Shown: one piece after another, positions 44,421 to 54,902 of the stretch
How the letters are laid out: each line of letters starts with the position of its first letter
How positions within the stretch are numbered: position 1 is the stretch's first letter
Origin: Pyrrhosoma nymphula
Taxonomy: Eukaryota; Arthropoda; Insecta; Odonata; Coenagrionidae
Reading direction: 5' to 3'
DNA length: 64,000 nt
NCBI GenBank assembly: GCA_963573305.1
Contig: OY754335.1
Span: 49,683,985-49,747,984 of the forward strand
Translations under genes and position numbers: made by a program
The notes under the pieces: model-generated
What the model was told of the DNA's origin: nothing
The model's database searches: none
Seen by the model: only the letters and a program-made list of their open reading frames with translations

Positions 44421-45037
44421 GAAATATTCAGAGCGTATTTTACCCGGAATCGCCTCACGTTTGGAAGCATATACTAAAGAAGGAATATTAATGGTTTAGT
44501 ATTCTTAGAGCGGGGTCTAAAAAAATATTATTTCCAAAATACTCAAAATCGTGAGAATGGATATAAATGATGTCCTGGGTGCATCTGAGTGTGTTTACTT
44601 ACAGAAGAAAGAGAAAAGCCAGTTCAGCTTTGTAATTTCTTGAGATATATATTTATTGAGTCACTGACCAGCTGTCACTCCTGACAACGTGTCTCCCGCT
44701 TTAGTTTCACAGGACGTACTAAAAACCGTGAAGAGGAAAAGCCCGTGGTTAAGAGTTAGAACCGTACGTCCACATGGTATACCAGAAATTAGTTATTCCG
44801 CACGGCAGAGAAGAGGAAAAGTAGGAAAGAGAGTAGAGTAGCAGATAAGAGATTGAGTTTCGTCGATTTTATCTTGGAAATCCAAAGGTTTTTTGATAAA
44901 ATCTTTGATTTTATCATTAAATACCATTATTATTCTGCACACTATTACTGGTAATTCCGCATGTAAACAACCGGGACTTATTATTCCAAGATCGTGGTCA
45001 CCAAAGTAGGAACGTTAGTGATGGAGAGGAGGAATCA
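44421..45037. other. Unassigned DNA downstream of the gag relic
   Basis: AT-rich; may include unrecognised decayed pol. A TTTGATAAAATC/GATTTTATCA inverted word pair lies near 44865-44920. No domain seen. Confidence 0.35.
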
Positions 45038-45424
45038 ATGGGCCCGAAGGAAGGGACGTATTCACGGTATTCACTGAGGTTCCTCTCCGGTTGCTTGGAT
45101 CTTTTTACTTCCCTTCCCTTGACTCACTCCGTCGCCTTCGTCCCCCGTGCAGAATCGACCTGTCACAAGGTGTCAACCCGTGAGGTGCCGTCAGTTCGTC
45201 GGCTCGGTAAAAAAAATATAGGATGTGACACGTCGCCCGCACTCTCGCCGGGAAAGGTTTATGAGAGGGCCTCTGCATGTCTGTGCGTTTGTGTGCGAGT
45301 GGGTGTGTAACACACTGTGTATAGTGCCGAGGTGTTATTTAGAAGCCTGCTTCATTAGCGTGCACGTTCTCCTTGAAGCTTTCCCAAGGTAGTTTTTTCC
45401 GCGTTCTCGGCTGGTTATCGCCAA
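45038..45424. other. Small GC-rich island with (GT)-rich end
   Basis: An anonymous 90-codon frame (45038-45310) with no domain. TGTGCGTTTGTGTGCGAGTG near 45280-45302 is a degenerate GT repeat. Confidence 0.35.
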
Positions 45425-45973
45425 TTTGAGGTGGTTGGAGCGGCATTTTATCCATACATAGATTTTCGTGGAACTTTGAATGCGTGTTATTATCATTGAT
45501 GTCTATAGGTAAAACTATGAAATTGCATTTCATCGGATTGGTTTTTGAGCAATTCAGTGCTAGTTTCACACGTAGCCTGAAACATATTTCGTGGTAATCC
45601 GATTAATTTTGTACAGATTTTCTCCTAAACGTGAAAAGATACATTTCATATAGTTATATAATGGTTGCTAACAAATACCAAGGTGTAACGCTGAGTCAAA
45701 AATCTGTAAAAACAAGTCTCAGTTTAACGAGCGCCTAAATTTCGTATACCGCGGCGAAAAATATCGTTGGCTTAAGTCTTTAAAATGTTTTAACCAAGGT
45801 AAAAAATGTAAAATTTACTTCTCATATCGTTTTCATTGTTGAATTTATGTTGAGTTCCACCGCATAAACTGATGCAATTAAATGAAATATAGTTGTGGTG
45901 TTTTTTTACTAGCTTGGAAAACTATTAAAATGTGCACTAAATGACCCACAATTACCGCTCCAGCAACCTTAAA
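45425..45973 (+). mobile_element. MITE-like family 1, copy H
   Basis: Left end TTTGAGGTGGTTGGAGCGGC and right end ACCGCTCCAGCAACCTTAAA. The interior has TTTTCGTGGAACTTTGAATG, CCTAAACGTGAAAAGATAC, AAGGTGTAACGCTGAGTC, ATACCGCGGCGAAAA and AAATGACCCACAATTACC in family order. Length about 549 bp. Confidence 0.8.
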
Positions 45974-46489
45974 CCGGCGGAATCCCTATAAAAAAATCTT
46001 GAATTTACGTTTGGTACGATTACGCTCTGAAAGGCTTATTGTTTACCAACCACTAAACCACAATTTTCCACATATTGAGCATATTCTGCGACACAATGCA
46101 TTTGCATCGGCCATAACGTAAACTACTAATTCCTAGGAGTAGGTAGGTGCTTTCACAGAAAAAACTTTGACTGGAATATTCTAATATTTTTCTTAATTTG
46201 CCTCATAGTGCCAACCGTAGATTTTTTTCAAATACTCCTCAAACATAGTTATTCTGACCTATAATTAAAATTTATAAAACCAGATGAATAGAAGTTTTAG
46301 ACATGTGAAAGTTTATAGCCGTTAGGTAAATTCAATTGGGTGAATATCGTGCAAAATATATTAAGTGGAGCAAATGGCAAGAATGCTAAGTTTGAGTAAG
46401 AAAAAATCATGTATATAGTGATAAGACTATGAATATTCCAGCTGCTCGCATGCGCAGATAGCTGATCGTACATATTATCAGTCATGAAA
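45974..46489. other. Unassigned AT-rich DNA
   Basis: No gene or element boundary recognised. Confidence 0.4.
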
Positions 46490-46990
46490 ATTCGTCAGAA
46501 TGTCCAGCTGGATGTGGGATTCCGGAGGATTCTGAACACGTGATTTTCTGGTGCCTACTTTTTAACGAGGAAAAAAACGAACTGGTAGATATATTCGGGA
46601 TAAAACCCGACCCAGAAAACCTAATTGACCTTATGATGGAAAGAGAGGAGAACTGTTCAGCGGCGAGCAGTTTTGCTACCGCTGTCATGAAAATACTTCG
46701 CCAAGAAGAACAAACAAGGGGAAGAGAAGTAACGCCATTAGAGTTTGTTCCTTCTGGGTGACAACATGACCTGACCAACCTCACGTGAAGTGGAAATGCC
46801 AGAAAGGCTACGATCGCCCCCGCGAAATAATGCTTTGCGGCGGTCCCGCGGGGGCAGAAAAGGTCAATGAAGGAAAGACGTTTGGGTTTTAGTTGGCATG
46901 TAGACTAGTCATCGCGAGTCCAACACTCTGTTCGTAAATGCATTTCCCCCCTCTTATAATGTGAAAAAAATATTATGAGTCATATATAAC
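46490..46990 (+). pseudogene. R1-like LINE 3' end (zinc-finger tail and 3' UTR)
   Basis: A 5'-truncated insertion. The plus frame ending at 46761 reads ECPAGCGIPEDSEHVIFWC, a Cx3C-x7-H-x4-C finger characteristic of the C-terminus of R1/Jockey-group LINEs. It continues NEEKNELVDIFGIKPDPENL, then IDLMMEREE and ATAVMKILRQEEQTR before the stop. A GC-rich 3' UTR follows with a perfect 9-bp stem GCCCCCGCG/CGCGGGGGC (46816-46855) and a TTTTAGTTGGCATGTAGACT block, ending near 46990. The remaining coding part is open, but it is only the last 90 codons. Confidence 0.75.
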
Positions 46991-47898
46991 TGCAGCCTTT
47001 CATGCTATTTTTTCCCTTGCAAACTCCTTAATGTCCTTGTAGCTTCTCTGTTCAATGTCCCCTTTTCACTGGCCTATGTATTTATCCCTCGCTCTTCCTC
47101 GAAGGGCTTTCCCTTCTATTTTGCTCCTTTATCTAATTTATTTTGTCTCCAGAAAGTTTGGCAAGTCCATATCGATCTTGACTTCATAGTAGTACTATAT
47201 TTAGGCTTCTAATTTTCTAATATTCTGCATAAATCTTCCTTACTGTTCCTATCCGTCCATTTGATATTACTAAAATCAAACGAATAAAATAATAATAATT
47301 TTTAAGAAATTATAAATGCAAGTTTTTGAATCGTTATTCCACCAGTTACGACTACTATCCATTGTTTAGGAACATAGTCTTCAGTACATTTTAAATAGCT
47401 TCTTAGATGTGTGACGCAGCAGTGACGTGACCATCACTTCTGGTGCCCTGGTAATCCGCAATAATTGTTAACTACCTACGCAATTGATGAATACTTACCA
47501 TTCAGAGTAATTCTTTAAATTTTAAGTAGGTAAGAATCCTTTATTTACTAGGCGACATTTTCGAATGTCAGCTGGAAGACTTACATCATAATTTCATCAA
47601 CAAGTATTAAATGTATTCATTTGGAAATATTATACCAACCACATTTTTGCATTTCACTAGCTGTGATGAAAATCACTAAATATATTTTATTTTTTCAGTA
47701 ATGTCTTCAAACTCTGATGACAGAATATGGTAAGGATGAATTTCCTATCATGAACTATGGATACATATTTTACATATCATTAATATATCCTGAACTTGTT
47801 AACAGCAAACATATTTTCCATTTGGAACTCAATCCAAATGTGATGAAGACCACCTCGAAGAACATGGCCTTTCTCTCTTGTTTCATGACTAACCGACT
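46991..47898. other. Unassigned AT-rich DNA
   Basis: No recognised gene. An 84-codon plus frame (47717-47971) has no domain and runs into the direct repeat flanking the RTE element. Confidence 0.4.
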
Positions 47899-47939
47899 GA
47901 TGCCTGAAATTTGTAGAAAAGTATCACGTGGGATTTTCT
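47899..47939. repeat. 41-bp direct repeat, left copy, flanking the RTE element
   Basis: GATGCCTGAAATTTGTAGAA and the 21 bases after it recur at 49572-49612 with four transitions. It brackets the LINE relic and is interpreted as an aged target-site duplication. Confidence 0.75.
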
Positions 47940-49571
47940 ACGTTTTTACACGCATTTATTTACCATTTTAAAGCCCTTATTATGAAACTGTGTATCACTT
48001 CTATTTCGTTATTTAACTTCTATTTCCAACATTTAGTAGTTCCCCCCCTTCTCTTGGACTAAAACCTTGTCGTGGTGGAAGGGCTTGCGTGCTCCTATGA
48101 CCCTTAGAGCTTCACTGGCGGGACCAATGCTCCTGGTAGGGTCACCCATGCCAGATTGGTCGAAGGTTAGGAGACATACTAATGGTAGTCCGCGCAGCGT
48201 CTGACCCCAGTGGGGCGGCCTCTGAAGTGATGGTGTCACGTAAAAAACACTATTGAATAAGGCCACGGAATACTGTTTCAATGAAAACAAAAACCTTGAA
48301 ATAATGGACAGTTCTCAAATGATAATGAATCCTGGCAACTACGGGACTCGGCCCAGAGGGCCGGGCGTCGTGCCCGGCAGCGTTGGGAGCAAGGCCCCTT
48401 CGGTCGTCATCACACGAAATCCTTGCTCAGACGTAGTAGCAGCAGAGGAAAAGAAGATAAAGAAGAGGAACGAAACTATCAGAATAGGCACGTGGAATGT
48501 TAGGACTATGCTGAGGGCGGGGAAGATAGAGAAAGATAGAGGGTGGGTGTAGACATCATGAGTCTGGGTGACTATCAGTATCTAGTGGGTGACTAGCACT
48601 ATCGCCGTTGCTTTTTAACTTGTATTCAGAAGAAATGGTAAGGGAGGCATGGGGGGAGGAGGACGTAGGAATAAAGGTAGGAGGGGAGTGATAAAATCAG
48701 TGAGATTTTCAGATGATCAAGCATTGGTTAGTCAGTCTGCCAAGGGGTTACAGTCAATGGTGAATGCATTAGAAATGCAGTGTGAAAAGTATGGGATGAA
48801 GATCAATCACAAGAAAACGAAAGTAATGAGATTTTCTAGAAGTAAGAAGGCGGGGCTGAATATAAGGGTGGGAAGACAGAAGATAGAGCAGGTCGAGCAA
48901 TTTACGTATCTGGGAAGTATTTTGGAGGAGAATGAGTTTAGCGGTAAGGACATCAGATGCAGAATTGCGCTAGCTAAAAAAGCATTTTCGAAGAGAAGGG
49001 AATTAATGAGGGGGTGGTAGAGACGAGAAGAGACGTAAAGAAGAGGCTGGTGAAATCTTTAATATGGAGCGTGGCGTTATATGGGTTGGAAACTTGGTCA
49101 TTGCGAAGAGAGGGTGTGCGTAGACTTGAGGCGTTTGAGGTGTGGGTTTGGTGAAGGATGGAGAAGGTTAGCTGGGTGGCGAGAAAGACGAACGATGAGG
49201 TAATGGATATGGTCGGAGAGGAGAGGAAGCTTGTGGCAGAGGTTCGTAGAAGGTAGAAGAGATGGATGAAGGAGGTTTTGAGAGGAGAGGGCATGTTGAA
49301 GAGAGTGATAGAGGGGAGAGCACTGGGGAAACGTGGAAGAGGAAGGAAGTGGATAGGAATTCTGGACTAAATAAGAGGAGGTAGAAGATATGAAGAATTG
49401 AAGAGGGATCTAATAACGGGCCATGCTTAGGAGGGAAAGCGAGACAATGTCTATGAGGTTGGGATGCAGAATGGGGACTGTCCAAGAACCAATCAGCTTG
49501 TAGAATACTTATATGAAAGTAGTTCTCCTTGGCCAACTACTGCTCTGCAAGTAGAGGCGCAAGAACTTAAG
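47940..49571 (+). pseudogene. Internally deleted RTE-like LINE with both ends
   Basis: The 5' UTR-like part has CCTTGTCGTGGTGGAAGGGC at 48067 and GGCGGGACCAATGCTCCTGG. A first frame (48253-48552) ends in RIGTWNVRTMLRAGKIE, the start of the AP endonuclease. The body then jumps to the RT palm: RFSDDQALVSQSAKGLQSMV, MKINHKKTKVMRFSRS and FTYLGSILEE (48649-49020), so most of the endonuclease and RT are missing. After stops and frameshifts it reads RRGVRRLEAFEVWVW, EVMDMVGEERKLVAEVRRR and GRALGKRGRGRKWIGILD to about 49500. The palm YADD equivalent reads FSDD. It is bracketed by the 41-bp direct repeat. Non-autonomous. Confidence 0.8.
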
Positions 49572-49612
49572 GATGCCTGAAATTCGTGGAAAAATATCAC
49601 ATGGGATTTTCT
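49572..49612. repeat. 41-bp direct repeat, right copy
   Basis: Differs from the left copy (47899-47939) by four transitions. MITE copy I begins at its last bases, which indicates that the MITE entered at or beside the edge of the older LINE duplication. Confidence 0.75.
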
Positions 49613-50153
49613 GGATGGCTGGAATGGTAACCGTGGGTCATTGATGATACATTTAATTATTTTTTAAGCAAGTTGGAAAACATTCTTGGTCCATCATTCA
49701 TTTAAGTGCATCTGTTTATGTGTTAGAACGCAACATACAGGAAGTAATGGAAACTATACAAGGATTACATTTTAAGTATTTTTTCCTGAATTAAAGCATT
49801 TTATGACTACAATTTTCCGTGTGGTATTCGAAGTGTAGACGAAATTATATTGAAATGTATTTTTTCTAATATTGGACTCGGCGTGACACCTATTTTCCGG
49901 AAAAAATATAATATATAATAATAAATGTATTATTTCGCGTTTTGAAGAAAACCTGCACACATGCAATTAAAATGTTGCAAAATATATGTCATGTGCCATA
50001 AGGCTACGTGTTAAAATAGTATTGATTTGCCAAAAAAACTAAATCGTTAATATGAAATATTTTCACTCTTATCTATGGTTAATACTAATAGGAACACTTA
50101 TGCAAGGATTCACCCAAATCTTTACTTGAACAAAAATGCTCCAACCACCTTAA
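49613..50153 (-). mobile_element. MITE-like family 1, copy I (inverted)
   Basis: Starts GGATGGCTGGAATGGTAACC and ends GCTCCAACCACCTTAA, so it is reversed against most copies. The interior shows GACTCGGCGTGACACC, the complement of GGTGTCACGCCGAGTC, and CGCGTTTTGAAGAAAA. About 541 bp. Confidence 0.8.
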
Positions 50154-50363
50154 ACTCCCTGAAAAAGTCATAAAATGTCTACGCACAGGCCTGGATTGAA
50201 TGGGGAGGCTATAGCCCCGGGTCTTGCTTCTTCGAGTGGCCTGATAGCGGGCCTCCGCAGGGTGGGGCGGGGGATTTGTTTGTTAGAACTTATTCAGGAG
50301 ATTTAGAAATATGTTTCGTCTACGAAATCGCGCACATTACTGAAATCGAAACCTATTGGTTTC

Positions 50364-50647
50364 TTGTCTAGTTATGTAGAGCGAAAAGGCAAAGAAAAAT
50401 TCGAAAGTTTAGTTCCTTTTATGGTTCTGAATTGGATAATTGATTGTAAATTAACTGACGTTTTTCCAAATATGTATCTCTGTTGCATACGTTTATTTAT
50501 CTCAGCTCCTGTAGTGAATTGTGTGGCTGAACGGTCCTTCTCTGTTCTTAGAAGAATAAAAAATTATATAAATTAACGATGTTAGACGATAGATTGACGT
50601 CTTTAGCAAGTCTATCAATAGAGTTGGAGCTCATGAGACAATGAAAT
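50364..50647 (+). pseudogene. hAT transposase C-terminal dimerisation remnant
   Basis: The frame 50364-50576 contains TDVFPNMYLCCIRLFISAPV and NCVAERSFSVLRRIKNYIN, the ERSFSxLxxIKxYxR block of hAT (ZMYM1-like) transposases. After a single frameshift near 50575 it continues TMLDDRLTSLASLSIELELM, the usual M-x-RLxxLxLLSIE follow-on. Only the last 90 residues or so are present. The catalytic core and BED finger are missing, so it is non-functional. Confidence 0.75.
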
Positions 50648-50660
50648 TGTGATGAAGGGA

Positions 50661-50821
50661 CTTGACTTTTGGGTCTTTTTCCGCGTCTGTACATTTTTCT
50701 GGACAATATTTCGCCCGCGTTCCAGCTGGCTTCTCCAGGTCCGCTGAAGAAGCCAGCTGGAACGCGGGCGAAATATTGTCCAAAAAAATGGATAGATGCG
50801 GAAGAAGACCCGAAAGTCAAG
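50661..50821. repeat. 74-bp-arm hairpin in the hAT relic
   Basis: The left arm 50661-50734 and right arm 50748-50821 are reverse complements with few mismatches, around a 13-nt loop. The inner 42 bp (ending CCAGCTGGCTTCT) pair perfectly. Because of the symmetry, both strands give nearly the same anonymous peptide (around SASxHFxGQYFARVPAGF), which is not evidence of coding. The position between the dimerisation remnant and the right end suggests transposon-internal structure or a nested foldback. Confidence 0.9.
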
Positions 50822-51114
50822 CATCTTCCACTCCGCGGAAGCCTTCTCGTGAATTACATTGTGAAGATTAAAAAAAAAAAAAATTGCAAGAAAAAATTTA
50901 GGAAAAAATATTTCACATAATTTATTTTTTGCTAATTATCGAGCTATTGGTTATATTAATAAAATGTTAATCACATGAATGCCTACTGAAAAGTGTGCAT
51001 TCATTCAACGTCTTATAGATGCATTGGCTTTACATTGTAACTTGGGGCCTCAAATTCATCAGTAGTCCCGAGCCTCAACAAGCTTTAATCCGACCCCGGC
51101 TGCGCATAGCATGT

Positions 51115-52168
51115 CAGTTACATCAGCATGAAGCGGAGCATGTATACCGCACGGTACATCCTATTTATGGCAGCAAAACGATCATCAACCGAAGCGGCCT
51201 TAATTTGCACCGCATTACTCACGCCTCGAGAATAGTCAGCCGACGCCACATGTGCATCGAGTACTTATTTGGAAGCACTCCATGCGTCTGCAGGCATCGA
51301 TCCAATGTTTATAGCACACGCGATGAGGGAGCGGATAATGGCCGTGACAGGAGGGGAGAGTATCAAAGAGGGAGACGAGACAATCCCAGCCGTATTACCA
51401 ACCATCCCATTCGCGCGCAATTCACCGTAATGGCCGCCGAATTGGCGGGAAGGTCGCTTCGAGAGCTCAGCGCCCAGGAGATACGCCTTTAGCTTCGGAG
51501 CTGTGGACGTCACCAGCCGGGCGCTATAATCACCTCGAATTACGCTGGTTGGGCGGCGACGGCGGGTTGTATGCATACATATATATACCTCCTCACTTGT
51601 AAAGACTATCCCCGCGCCTGTCTCCTCAACCAAATTTCCCAAAACGGGGTGGAGGGAGATTGAGGCGGGGGGGGGGGGGGGATCATCCCATTGTTCCCGT
51701 ATGCAAATGGCCCAACGCGTCGCGACGGTGGGACGGGAGCCGAGGCAAGCTCCGAGGTAGGGGCGGAGCCCCACGGTTCTGGGATTCGTCCGAGTCGATA
51801 AAGACCCTTCGGCCCACCCGCCCTCCCCCAATACAAAGCCCTGCAGCGCCACCTCTCCCCCACTCATTTCTTTTTTAGGTCCTCCACGTCAGTTACAAAA
51901 CCTTTCCCACCCTTGTCTGCACGGGTCGTCGCGTGCAACCCCTCGGCCGTGCATTCGCTATCGCTGGCAACCTTGTCCCGTGCGGACGTATTTCGTGCGC
52001 ATATACAAGGAGGTTCTACCATGACTGCTTGAGGCCGCGTTCCAATCCACGGTACTCCATCCAATCCAATGTACATAATTCAGGAAATGACGTTTCAATC
52101 CCAGTCTTAGCATCGACTTCATGACCGCGAAAGGGATGGTACGTGCCACAGTATGAGGAAAGGCTTAC
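51115..52168. other. GC-rich tract without a recognised gene
   Basis: About 1 kb of GC- and CpG-rich DNA with a G-run of 14 at 51667-51680 and long overlapping frames on both strands (51019-51492 plus; 51265-51867 minus, 200 codons). None has a known domain, and the overlap suggests composition effects. It could be a CpG-type regulatory region or untranslated exon next to the possible exon at 52169-52228. Confidence 0.35.
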
Positions 52169-52228
52169 CAGCCAGCCGTACCAGTCGTGGTAAATCCTCG
52201 TGGCGTCCACTATGGCAAAGGCTGCGAA
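52169..52228 (-). CDS. Possible 60-nt internal exon
   Basis: On the minus strand, a pyrimidine-rich CTCACTATCTCTTACGAAG precedes a 20-codon segment reading FAAFAIVDATRIYHDWYGWL, followed by GTAAGCC, a good 5' splice site. The composition (W, Y, D, H) is unlike random AT-rich frames. I do not recognise the family. The frame is also open upstream and downstream (52016-52264), so the exon limits rest only on splice-site likeness. Confidence 0.25.
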
Positions 52229-53689
52229 CTTCGTAAGAGATAGTGAGAACAAATTTGAAAGCATACTTAATTAATCTGCCATTTTTAAGACTTAGGAACT
52301 GTTATTATGTTCCTACGTGAAATAATAAACTTTCTTTTGGCCAATAAAAATTTCATTTCTTATCGTTTTAGCGAGGTATGCCGAGGTGACGGCTGCCGTC
52401 ACTTATTTGTTTGATGTATTTTTGACCACATTTACGTATGTACAAGCGCTAGTTGTGCGTTTCACTTCGCCAATTTGGCCCAGACTCAAACTGAAAGCAG
52501 TACACGGCGTAAAGTGAGGCGGTATACTTGAATTGGAACACGGCTTTTGTAAAAGGGAATGCTAAATTCAAACTTTTTGTCTGTTTTGAGTAAAATATTC
52601 TTCTTTCGCTGATGATGCGCCTTCGCCATTGAAGGACAAATTTAAGGAATACAATATGTTTATTATTCGACGAATATATTTTTTATTGTCTCATTTGACA
52701 GCCATAGGATATGATTTCAGCACAATTCCAACTACTTACCGCTTTTTTATTTCAATGATTGCAGTAATTTGCTAATAACAAAAAAATAAAGTGATAAGGT
52801 ACCTTTAATTCCATTTTATATGGTATTTTCCAATTCTCAATGACAGTTTTTCACGAAAAATATCAATTATTTATAAAGACTAATGCAAATTTCCCCCCAT
52901 GTTTACCCCACGACTATTCTCACATTTAACACCATGCAATTTTTAAGTATATATCGAGAACAAAATGGCGTTTAAAAGTACGAATTTGTTATTCACACCA
53001 AACCAGTGATACGTTTTCATGAGTAGTCAGATACTTTACTACAGTCAGGTCAGTTAACATTTAATGGCCGGTTGTAGAAACAATGCATGTGTCAGTTATG
53101 GCATCTACAAGTCATGAAATCCTTTCAATATGCGTTGCAGAAACATGCGATAGATTAGTTCAATCCTTTCAGGCGTAACCATGTGGAAGTCCATTATGAA
53201 TAATGAAAAAAACAACTTTGTTTCAATCCATACCGGTACTACATACTAGTTTCAACGCTACAGCGTACCTGATGATGACGCCGCAGCGTGAACCTAGAAG
53301 TACCGAAAAACCCTGAGGATTGAAACATATTTGTTATTGTCATTATTCATGCGATAAATTTATTGGCTTCATAGTGCCACCTGCATCTTTCCTTACCCCT
53401 TCATTCCCCTCAGATTTTTCATCCGCCTATCTTTGGTTTGGACTATCTACCGCCCAGCTTGTGTCGTGTAAGACGTGGTGTCGCGTGTTTCGTGCTTATG
53501 TGATATTCGTGCTGTGTTCTTCCTTGTAAGTTTTCATATTATATACGTAGTAAGTGACTCTTTCCTCTCCCGTACGGGGATACTCGACCACGCATGCTGC
53601 AGCACCCTTGAATTCACGGATTACTTACGGACCTTCATAGAGTGGCAACAATCCGTGATAAATCTCCTTTTGTTTATTTGAAAATGGAA
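52229..53689. other. Unassigned DNA with a weak foldback
   Basis: AT-rich. At 53219-53325 GTTTCAATCC and CCGGTACT are mirrored by AGTACCG and GGATTGAAAC, with TGATGATGACGCCGCAGCG between, a possible retroposon tail. No gene recognised. Confidence 0.35.
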
Positions 53690-54640
53690 AGGTAGGTAAG
53701 TACCAATTCTTTATTTCCCACCTTAAACATCGTATGTCTCCGTATTTCTTTCTTTCCTCGAAGGAAGCTTTGGCGGGATTCCGGGTGCAATTCAATTTGG
53801 CAAAACCTTCTCGTCAGATCTAACGATGTCATGAACAAGGCGCCCGCACAGTCCTGGAACAACCCCTGGGTAGTCCTTGAAGTGGCGTAATCTGGTTTCA
53901 TATTCTTATTCATGGCTCTGGCATCTATGCATAATCGTATGGGTCGGCCCTTCTAAATGATGCAGACTAAGGGTGATATATGACTTTATGTCCTACGCTC
54001 AATCACTCCGTGGGTTAACAGCTCGCGTATTGCCTTTCTCGCCTGCTTGCGGAAATATAGCGGCATATTATACCTATTATTTATTAAAACATTCTTTCCC
54101 TTTATTAACTTCAATAATATATTGATACCCTTAAATTTTTAAAGGCGTATACTTGAATATCATTTTATATCTATTTATTATTCCCGCTAATTCACGCTTT
54201 TGCCTTCCAGATAATTCTGGGATTCCGCTTCGCAGTTTTCAATATCTTTGATAGTGACGCCGTGTGGCGTGCTTTGCTCGTCATCTTATTTCTCATCATC
54301 CTTCATTTCTCGATACGCATGACCAGGCGTTGTGACTTCTCGCTCGACGTCTTAAAAATTCATACGTCTTCCTATTCCCCCAGTTTAGATGTTATGGTGC
54401 GGTTGTTATACCTAATCCTTGCCTCCGGAATTGTCAATGTGCCATTCCCTATTATTGCCGGTTTTATTAAACCCGGCACTACCATCCAATTCAGCACAAT
54501 ATTCATATTTCCTAATTTGATGGTAGGAAATATCTGTTTTTTAACCCTCCCATTTCCTGCCGAATGCCCCGATAATTTGCACTCCCCTCACCGGTAGCTC
54601 CATTGCATATCAAAAATTTTCTGGCAAAAACCTGAATTTC
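53690..54640 (-). pseudogene. Ty3-type LTR retrotransposon pol relic (protease and RT)
   Basis: On the minus strand from 54640: MELPVRGVQIIGAFGRKWE, IKLGNMNIVLNWMVVPGLIK and PAIIGNGTLTIPE, matching the C-terminal half of Ty3-type proteases (VPGL-x-PxIIG). Then, from about 54070: FRKQARKAIRELLTHGVIER, stop, SHISPLVCII, GRPIRLCIDARAMNKNMKPD and AGALFMTSLDLTRRFCQIEL, HPESRQ. This is the start of the RT with the TSLDL motif. Stops and a lost C-terminal RT half show that it is dead. The protease active-site DTG/DSG was not found. It may belong with the gag relic at 43 kb, but this is unproven. Confidence 0.7.
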
Positions 54641-54778
54641 AAGCATATTTTATGAATATTAATTAACAACATTCATTTATCCGATTTAAGGTTTGATACA
54701 TTGGTGTTCTAAGATGTTAAATAGTCAATAAAACCAGACTATTTTGCCATAATGCAGAAATTTTCACATGAGAAAATG
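54641..54778. other. Spacer between pol relic and hairpin
   Basis: AT-rich, no feature recognised; could be decayed gag-pol DNA. Confidence 0.3.
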
Positions 54779-54902
54779 GTAAAGGAGACTTTAGATCCAC
54801 GTCACAAGTTAATCAAGATCAACGCTTTCCTCTAATTTAGTCTGAGGAGAAAACGTTGGTCTTAATTAACTTGTGACATGGATATAGTCCCTAAACTCTT
54901 TT
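54779..54902. ncRNA. Strong hairpin, miRNA-like or small foldback
   Basis: Arms 54779-54832 and 54844-54902 pair over about 50 bp with few mismatches around an 11-nt loop. The best part is GTCACAAGTTAATCAAGATC with its complement GGTCTTAATTAACTTGTGAC. Stem length suits an insect pre-miRNA, but small foldback transposons also look like this. No promoter or expression evidence. Confidence 0.45.

Larger units (their letters stand above)
50186..51107 (+). mobile_element. hAT transposon relic
   Basis: Left end CAGGCCTGGATTGAATGGGG, with AGCCCCGGG nearby. The right end, read inward from 51107, is CCGGGGTCGGATTAAAGCTT, giving imperfect inverted termini. The outer words CTACGCA (50179-50185) and CTGCGCA (51108-51114) could be a diverged target-site duplication. 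A hAT dimerisation domain remnant lies at 50364-50647 and a strong hairpin at 50661-50821. It is deleted for most of the transposase. Confidence 0.55.

Noticed and set aside
51265..51867. 200-codon minus-strand frame and the overlapping plus-strand 157-codon frame
   Set aside because: Both lie in a GC-rich tract where long frames are expected by chance; they overlap each other and show no domain.
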